Assembly (NCBI GenBank): GCA_041320695.1
Contig: JBGGOQ010000001.1
Span: 310,001 to 374,000, forward strand
Direction of reading: 5' to 3'
DNA: 64,000 bases
From: Caldicellulosiruptoraceae bacterium PP1
GTDB taxonomy: Bacteria > Bacillota > Thermoanaerobacteria > Caldicellulosiruptorales > Caldicellulosiruptoraceae
Below, piece after piece: positions 60,001 to 64,000 of the stretch. A program made the position numbers and the translations under genes. Position 1 is the first letter of the stretch; every line of letters starts with the position of its first letter. The notes under the pieces were generated by a model, which saw only the letters and a program-made list of their open reading frames with translations, searched no databases and had not been told where the DNA came from.

Positions 60001-61086
60001 ATCAACACCGTTTATCTTGAAATAGTTGATTACTGTGAAATACCTTGCGTCATCACGATTGAATATCCAGCCCAGAGTAGTTTGAGGCAAACTGCTGTGA
60101 TAATCAGTGAATACTCCTTTGACACTCAAATTCAACGAAAATGTGCTGTTTTTAGTCGGGTCGAGCACAAAGGCACTGCCATCTGATGATTTTGGTAAAC
60201 TTGAACCATATGAAATGCTGTAGGCTGAAATCTGCTGTTGTGAAGGCAATATCTTGTTTACCGAACCTGCAAACTTGACGCTGTATACCTGCCCATTTTT
60301 CCTGAAAAACAGATAAAATGCTGCTGTCCCCTCTTGTGGTGAACCATCTATAACACCCTTGCTGAAAAGCAAACCTGCATTGAGCCAGCTTAAATCACCT
60401 ATTGTATGCCCAGAAAGTGATGAGTTAGAGCTTATCAACTTCACAGTTGGACTTGTTCTAACATTGTTCCATATGTCTGTTTGAATAGACGAATTATACT
60501 GTGATGAATCGTCGGTGCTGATAATCCCAGCAAACTTCTGAGCAACATCGCTGTCTGTTTTGGATGCAAGATTGGACAGTGTCAAATCAGACCACTGCAA
60601 ATTGTCATCACCTGTTGCTACCCAGTAGGGGTCTTGAACTTTTCCCCCGTCTTTATCAAACCCCATATACTGAAAGACAACCCTTGTTGCACCTGCTGTC
60701 CCAGGTGTTACTATTGCACCGTTTTTCACATACCAGTAGCCTACTGAGGAAGGCTTGGACTGATTTCCTGGTATGCTTGTTGGCAGTCCATAAACTGCTT
60801 TTCTATAATCTATTGCAAGTTCTGTATTGAGAGAGTATGTGCCATAACCACGTACTGTCGCAGTTGATGAAACATTATTATTAAATATATCTCTTATGAC
60901 ATCTGCCCTTGTTATTCCTTTATAATTGTCAAATCCTAACTCAAAATAATTATTCGCCACTGCACTGTAATCAATTGCATATGCCCGTGTTGAAGGTACA
61001 AACTGCACTACTAACTCAAATATAAATACCAATACTAAAAACAAAGCAAGGGATTTATATTTTCCCCTGCTTTTAAATATTATCAT
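54091..61086 (-). CDS. Giant secreted PKD/Ig-like repeat protein
   Basis: 2331 residues. Signal peptide at 1-37 (hydrophobic core LALFLVLVFIFELVV, cleavage near TRAYA). Many beta-sandwich repeats of PKD/Ig type follow, for example KPPVASFTMPTK, RRPIADFVATYNK and NPPVADFTNDSE, each with a DP(D/N) turn and a final VxV strand. A central AT-richer part (about 56.16-57.1 kb) with ICIFLTDSTS looks like a vWA-type fold. There is no LPxTG or SLH anchor; the partner gene upstream carries SLH-type segments. The gene is visibly richer in G+C than the rest. GGAGGCG precedes the ATG. Confidence 0.85.
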   Translation of the reverse strand: MIIFKSRGKYKSLALFLVLVFIFELVVQFVPSTRAYAIDYSAVANNYFELGFDNYKGITRADVIRDIFNNNVSSTATVRGYGTYSLNTELAIDYRKAVYGLPTSIPGNQSKPSSVGYWYVKNGAIVTPGTAGATRVVFQYMGFDKDGGKVQDPYWVATGDDNLQWSDLTLSNLASKTDSDVAQKFAGIISTDDSSQYNSSIQTDIWNNVRTSPTVKLISSNSSLSGHTIGDLSWLNAGLLFSKGVIDGSPQEGTAAFYLFFRKNGQVYSVKFAGSVNKILPSQQQISAYSISYGSSLPKSSDGSAFVLDPTKNSTFSLNLSVKGVFTDYHSSLPQTTLGWIFNRDDARYFTVINYFKINGVDYTDQLIYKGIRGENQYREASHVDKQSDNVVFTSSTGDYNLTIPADLLQTGDNTITVSAKVRVFFTAGYHTDSYNSASQTIKITKQPTLQTPQLQLSVTPSQSTITITNGQYSPSQYVTHNISAKVTVPSPPAGYQVTAMEFYIDTSNPPAGNVITKTISNGTGTSYSFDNIKSFQYDASKIPLKTDGTGQGTPAYYGKVRYKLERIGNSNEYYWSGWGSANTKAKVDIVTKTGTPTLTASTADRISIDSSGTPKSYTVKITANANIDEIGNKTIQKWVFTAVHNENTSETGTSTVTTTSKNASTTISIPIATNKDRTTETFDVTATLYFTDGTKKESNTVEVEVPVNVKMDINLDFTGPTQIVGNEGDSVTIPLKAVATIPNKTQTIKLWRVWIRQDTESLLSPTYQTTSDVASVTATKTYPTSGTLKLTKDMNGQTLTFIARAKAQPATGDELDSGQKTLIVKIIVNTTDKPVPTVKPPAGDVTCEGLLDPMTVPATLNPFTGEITPDTTTVKTGIRASISDTGGRTVARWELYVGRDTPSDLMATYYTRNTSVEIPISSTDSRQYTVNNKDGLVKFAYKAVVYFTDGTYKEGTDEKVFAVSRSYANHPPKCFVTVPGIVAQGDDITISVSGYDEDVVYGDYVKVKILDNECPMKDVQYLYNSDNLIVMQFWTDTLGVYKIRGIAVDKIGAGNIGEANITIAPALPLPKINVSGELKSNRKILLDGLSSYSGSKRATILWDKAQWKIEPYSGLSSSDIVVIDPTTGTQQVQIIAKKEGQIKATLTITNSYGNTQSTSRIITVKPDKPPVASFTMPTKIIRDPNDSSQATIQINSTSYSPDGDAIAKHAWFYAYDSNNDGNFDDETWYIRRADGTWQAVGDWGTVQNFDIETVDTGNNTAITLKTANVGRYKVALVVREGLDLTGVGNWVSVYDLQKGNTYDWDENKVTAEVINIAPITSLGTSKVSRKKINLTILTDKTDLSDVNAIKSKLDNLKAQIYSYGVDINYSINNMETVVGKYSGYTTMTQYIYKGQNCIQGWQDTTIYKLTGNWWNSIGSVRHPVTSKIPIITRQESFSEYKDSKIYSEYLDQNKISIHNQTSNYYWDYIFNEAVVDYTINYYVNGTYYSYYYHAHDRWDLGDVLFSYPTVNPFPGYDEWLLAQYMYQSLKYIRTIQGYQFVAVNDPYLYFDHQETSNTYVTKDILGVTPSILFSSSNDDNICIFLTDSTSTNFMNTNYYPFGSITKNFLRFLMDKNTDVYMVVPSSILDTNIKNISDVSNATQDLTLRQLANATDGKLYDSAGNAIATLDQALNEIKAKYTNTQITPDPQYVLANEEKVIYYPYWEDYENDPIINQRWRYEHDETVFDNSLGKAEFDGIWLNTPIEVFPKPGKYTVTFQVQDNPPPGTSDFDEYKLWSKLERQMVLYVHRRPIADFVATYNKSTGKVTITDKSYDPDHQYNRSDKGIIAWKWQYKTLDDTSWIDTTLANLQSMTLQSGKIYLIKLEVQDCDGPGGVGVWSKPKIAMIDLSVSNNPPVADFTNDSEILKGNQPSNLTDKSYDPDNDPITTWHWWIYNSDNTVNKDFAEVGNNNIANVKSYIATLGVGNYIAKLQVKDSAGNYSAIASKNFTVYTETQQPEATNNAPTGTFTMTINDFRTKLKPTTTYTDPDSDPKNAEQWYIKFNGQTKYYNNLPNTLEEAGYIYDGQYEIGYRVLDNPTARSSKLTPLWSNWYTQVYNLSSTITINAWTEKIAKRAHRKSEVDLTTKKTSTVLIGEGIVVKAKTTGYVYKIDAWFDRVDTVVYTPNRTPVTKTIVGYWECNIKAKTIAESMVLTNIHTKLDPAKSFTQPPNSMDWSSDVYDRKLQVRFIINHDNSFVRNNDYSEGLGWGDQAKNLWEGVYCWSDWNLTQYPTFNKDKAMAMYGRVPYFKIGDKLWIKVRAYKKNADGTDTTKDVDLPITINGSLVIQAGF

Positions 61087-61106
61087 TTTGATCGCCTCCT
61101 GAAATA

Positions 61107-62687
61107 TTAAATTGTTCCATCATACAAAGATATTAGATTTGACATTGTTCCAATAGAACCATAACCACGATAGAATACTATTCCTTTTGGATCAGATGTA
61201 GCATTTACAATGTTAAACTTTTGAGTAAGGTCATACTTTACATATAACAACTGCCACAGTTCATCTATACGATACGTAACAGTCTTTCCTACGTGATAAT
61301 ATAGGACATTGAACTCTCTGTTAGGCTCGGACCCGGTTCTCTTTTTGAAACCGTAGTTATAACCATAATCATCTATAGTGTCCTCTTTAAACGTCAAATC
61401 ATCAAACACCACTCTTTTACTCTCATCAAATACCCTTGTTATTATGTCAATCGCTTCTGCTCTTGTTAAAAGTTTGCCTGCATTAAATCTTATATCTGGC
61501 ATGTCCATTTTGGGAGGATAGTGTATAATTCCATCAATATTTTTTAATAGTTTAAAACTTTTAAGCACTTTCTCATCAACATTAGCTTCTGGTGTAATGA
61601 TACCTAAATCAGCAAGCCTCAACATTGGTTCTTGATATAAGGTTGGTATCTTGCCAAAGTCGTTACAGAAGTATTTAAATCTTGTGTAGTCAAGAGGAAA
61701 CTTTCTTGGTATCTTCATAAGCCATTTGTTCAGTGCCTCATTTGTTATTGGATTGAGTTCTGCTGTCCACTGCCAGTCATTTATGTTTGTGCTCTTGTAT
61801 TTTCCAAATTCAACATAGTTGAGAAATATTTGATAGTAATTGGGTTGTTCAAATTTACTTATGGATTTCAGTGTGAAAAAGGTATAACAACCTGAGAAAA
61901 ACTCATGAGCTTTATCTACTGGTTCATAATGAAGTGTATAAAGTTGTCTGTTCTGGGCTGTTGTAAGGAATTCTTTGCTTGATATTGCAGGAAAACCACC
62001 TAACAAGCTGTTGTGCCCCAACACCCATACCTGAGCTTTTAGTCTTTCTGCTGGCAGGTCAAACTTGACTTTGTCAGGATTTTCTCTCATGAACCTCTGC
62101 AAAACCTTCGACCAGTCAAGCGGGAGGAAGTAATCCTTGAGTCTGTTCCATACATGCACTGTCTTGACTGTACCGTCTTTGTAATACTTGTCAATTACAA
62201 CCAAATCATAAGCCATTACAGCGTATTTGGAGTTAAACCGTGTGTATGGGTCGCCCCAACCACCATTATCACCAGGACCCCATGCAACGTATGCACCTCT
62301 GAAATTGTGAGTAGGGTCTCCACCTGTCCAGAAGGTATAGTCTACTGGTGAAAGTACCACTGTCTTGACTGGTATGTTCTTATCCTTCAGCTCTGGCACT
62401 GCATTGATTAACTTCCACACAATATAGCTTGCCTGTGCTCTTGTAAGCGGTTTGTCCTTTTTGACTTCTCCTGGTATCAAGCCCATGCTTACTGCCTTTC
62501 CCCAGTAGTCCAAAGGCTTGTCTGGCTTCACTTTAGTGCCCAGTAGTAGTGATGTTACAAACTCTTTTGCTGTTATATACTCTATCTTGTTTGTAACTGT
62601 TGAAATTGCCTTTGATATTGTTCCTGCTTGTGCTGGTATTGATAAAAACATTGCTAATACAAGGATTACTGATATTAGTTTTTTCAT
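61107..62687 (-). CDS. Secreted protein with SLH-type segments
   Basis: About 526 residues. Signal peptide at 1-21 (LISVILVLAMFLSIPAQA). Residues 37-105 (ITAKEFVTSLLLG...DYWGKAVSMGLIPGE...LTRAQASYIVWKLI) and a C-terminal copy (RLADLGIITPEAN...LLTRAEAIDIITRVFDE) resemble S-layer homology repeats split by an unknown middle domain. ATG at 62687 after GGAGG. Lies 20 nt upstream of the giant protein gene in one operon; it may tether that protein to the wall. Confidence 0.75.
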   Translation of the reverse strand: MKKLISVILVLAMFLSIPAQAGTISKAISTVTNKIEYITAKEFVTSLLLGTKVKPDKPLDYWGKAVSMGLIPGEVKKDKPLTRAQASYIVWKLINAVPELKDKNIPVKTVVLSPVDYTFWTGGDPTHNFRGAYVAWGPGDNGGWGDPYTRFNSKYAVMAYDLVVIDKYYKDGTVKTVHVWNRLKDYFLPLDWSKVLQRFMRENPDKVKFDLPAERLKAQVWVLGHNSLLGGFPAISSKEFLTTAQNRQLYTLHYEPVDKAHEFFSGCYTFFTLKSISKFEQPNYYQIFLNYVEFGKYKSTNINDWQWTAELNPITNEALNKWLMKIPRKFPLDYTRFKYFCNDFGKIPTLYQEPMLRLADLGIITPEANVDEKVLKSFKLLKNIDGIIHYPPKMDMPDIRFNAGKLLTRAEAIDIITRVFDESKRVVFDDLTFKEDTIDDYGYNYGFKKRTGSEPNREFNVLYYHVGKTVTYRIDELWQLLYVKYDLTQKFNIVNATSDPKGIVFYRGYGSIGTMSNLISLYDGTI

Positions 62688-62813
62688 TTGCAATCAACCT
62701 CCTTATTATTGTTATACCATGGTTTTTAAGTTTGTTATGGTAGTTTATATTTTTTTGTTTACTTTCTAATTATATTTTACCATATACCACTTCCAAATCT
62801 TTTATACTTTTTT

Positions 62814-62857
62814 AGGTTTACTTGTTTTATTAGTTATTTCATAAGGTTTACTTGTTT
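62814..62857. repeat. Direct repeat before the surface operon
   Basis: AGGTTTACTTGTTT occurs twice, 30 nt apart, about 130-170 nt upstream of the SLH-type gene. Spacing near three helical turns suits an activator or repressor. Confidence 0.6.
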
Positions 62858-62893
62858 ACTTTTATTTTTTATATCAAGTGATATAGTTTAATA

Positions 62894-62934
62894 AAAAATA
62901 ACCGTAGCAAGTTTTGTTGACTATGGTTATTTTC
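62894..62934 (-). terminator. Terminator of the PIN gene
   Basis: AAAATAACCATAG pairs with CTACGGTTATTTT, followed by TTATT on the minus strand. Confidence 0.7.
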
Positions 62935-63489
62935 TTATAATCTCCCTTGATATTTTCTTATCACTTCTTGAAAATCAAATGTTGACAGCTTTCTTTTTGT
63001 TGCCTTCATTTTTGACAAAATATTTTGTCCTTGAACAGCATTAATATAATTTTGTTGATATGACATATAAAGAATAATTTCGGTTGTTATAAGCGGTGGA
63101 TGGTCTGGTTTGATATTAGGTAATACATCTCTTAGATTATTACTGGCTAATGTTCCGTTAAGATATTTTGCTAATACAATTGCTGAAGCTTCACCTTTCC
63201 CTATTGAATTTTGTTTACTTATGTCAGTTAGTTTTTCGTATTCTTCGGCTATTGGTGAGAATAGCGGTATTTCTTTGATTTGATATTGTTGTGTATTAAC
63301 TTTTTGTTCTATGTTTTGAAATACGAATTTATACGCCTTGTAGTTCAACATTCTTCGTATTTCGTTATATACAATCATTGGTATTACTATATTGTTAGAA
63401 AAAAGATTATCCAAAATATCAAGCCTGTTAATCCATGAAAAAGAGCATAGGCAATCATTATCAAATACTATCGGCATCTTCAAATTCAT
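62935..63489 (-). CDS. PIN-domain protein
   Basis: 184 residues. The PIN nuclease pattern is seen in PIVFDNDCLCSFSWINRLDIL (first Asp), PMIVYNEI (Glu), IGKGEASAIVLAKYLNG (Glu/Asp region) and LASNNLRDVLP. Start ATG at 63489 after AAGGTG. Overlaps the ImmA/IrrE-type gene by 29 nt. Such pairs resemble toxin-antitoxin modules in which the peptidase-like protein acts as partner. Confidence 0.75.
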   Translation of the reverse strand: MNLKMPIVFDNDCLCSFSWINRLDILDNLFSNNIVIPMIVYNEIRRMLNYKAYKFVFQNIEQKVNTQQYQIKEIPLFSPIAEEYEKLTDISKQNSIGKGEASAIVLAKYLNGTLASNNLRDVLPNIKPDHPPLITTEIILYMSYQQNYINAVQGQNILSKMKATKRKLSTFDFQEVIRKYQGRL

Positions 63490-64000
63490 TAATTTCACCT
63501 TCTGTATCTTGAGTAGGTTCAAAAACCATATGTGCATATCCGCCTTCTATGAGCAATTCTTCATATTTACCATATGATATTTTACCTGCCTCAAGTAGCT
63601 TTTTTGCAAGTTCAGCATATTCCGAATAAACTTGTATATTTTTATCTGCTGTACTTTTGTATAGTTCTATCGGATAACCATATTCCCTTGCTTTTGTAAT
63701 TATATTGTGTTTAAATTCCTCTTTTTGCTGTTTGTTTATTAATTTTAATTCCTCTAATCTTATTAACATACATTGATGACTGACTCCGAAATATTGTTCT
63801 AAAAAAATAATATCAGTGATGTCAATTCCTTTTCTTTGTTTTCTTTTTTTATATAAAACATACTCTACTGCCTCTCTTGGCAGTAGAAAATTAAGTGCAA
63901 ATATATTTGCCTCTCTTTCTTCTGGGTTATCATCTACAAATTTATTAATTGAGCATATTCTGTTTAAAGCACCATTACTATATTTGTAATGATAGTATTC
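63461..64000 (-). CDS. ImmA/IrrE-type peptidase-like protein (C-terminal part)
   Basis: The frame is open to the window edge, so the N-terminus is missing. At least 179 residues remain. NPEEREANIFALNFLLP followed by FLEQYFGVSHQCMLIRLEEL is the typical end of ImmA/IrrE (COG2856) proteins, where the HExxH lies just before, outside the window. The C-terminal part ends with acidic QDTEGEINEFEDADSI. Overlaps and is probably translated with the PIN gene. Confidence 0.78.
   Translation of the reverse strand, partial: EYYHYKYSNGALNRICSINKFVDDNPEEREANIFALNFLLPREAVEYVLYKKRKQRKGIDITDIIFLEQYFGVSHQCMLIRLEELKLINKQQKEEFKHNIITKAREYGYPIELYKSTADKNIQVYSEYAELAKKLLEAGKISYGKYEELLIEGGYAHMVFEPTQDTEGEINEFEDADSI

Noticed and set aside
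60070-60090. GGCAAACTG within the giant protein gene
   Set aside because: Single word in coding sequence without a partner at 14 nt; chance.
54605-60830. Plus-strand ORFs opposite the giant protein gene
   Set aside because: Long only because of higher G+C on that gene; low-complexity products and no ribosome sites.

Overview
The window reads as a low-GC, spore-forming, anaerobic Firmicute of the Clostridia type. The support is strongly AT-rich DNA, clear GGAGG-type ribosome sites, frequent TTG/GTG starts, a rubredoxin-type reductase next to a flavodiiron protein, pyruvate phosphate dikinase and a YlmC/YmxH sporulation protein. I cannot name the genus; nothing here proves thermophily.

Left half (1 to about 37.4 kb) is chromosomal core. 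It holds the 3' part of uvrA; an O2-detoxifying flavodiiron/NADH oxidoreductase pair; an AEC transporter with guaA; the F1Fo ATP synthase operon (atpI-like, B, E, F, H, A, G, D, C) with a c-subunit lacking the usual Na+ ligands; a radical SAM gene divergent from an ArsR regulator; a DUF5685/J-domain pair; an M16 peptidase, dut, YlmC, Lrp, aminotransferase block; era, recO and glyQS; ppdK; and a complete lower glycolysis cluster cggR, gap, pgk-tpiA (one fused ORF), gpmI, eno. After eno comes a YneA-like LysM gene with a LexA-like box inside its promoter.

Right half (about 37.9 to 64 kb) is accessory and almost all on the minus strand. From 37.9 to 48.4 kb lies a phage/plasmid-like replication and recombination module: CHC2/Toprim primase, RNase H fused to a SWIM finger, RadC, PD-(D/E)XK exonuclease, thymidine kinase, PemK-like protein, Bet-type annealing protein, small unknown proteins and a sigma-70-like factor. 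Next come a tyrosine recombinase with its own repeat array, a radical SAM-NurA-HerA operon, a two-gene secreted/surface operon (2331-residue PKD/Ig-like protein and an SLH-type protein) that is visibly richer in G+C, and an ImmA/IrrE-PIN pair.

The most unusual content is at the RNA level in the 39-48.4 kb module. Nineteen copies of a leader motif, two AGTT(T/A)GC words usually 14 nt apart with the first normally in a GGC...GCC hairpin, sit just before ribosome sites and/or just before intrinsic terminators. Most leaders also carry an anti-Shine-Dalgarno segment exactly complementary to the ribosome site, with the motif in between, and several stop codons lie in hairpins whose 3' arm supplies that segment. 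This looks like a coordinated, undescribed RNA regulon for the whole module. It also includes two loci that look like type I toxin/antisense RNA pairs (small hydrophobic proteins on the minus strand facing short terminated RNAs on the plus strand) and a structured tandem-repeat leader before the thymidine kinase operon.
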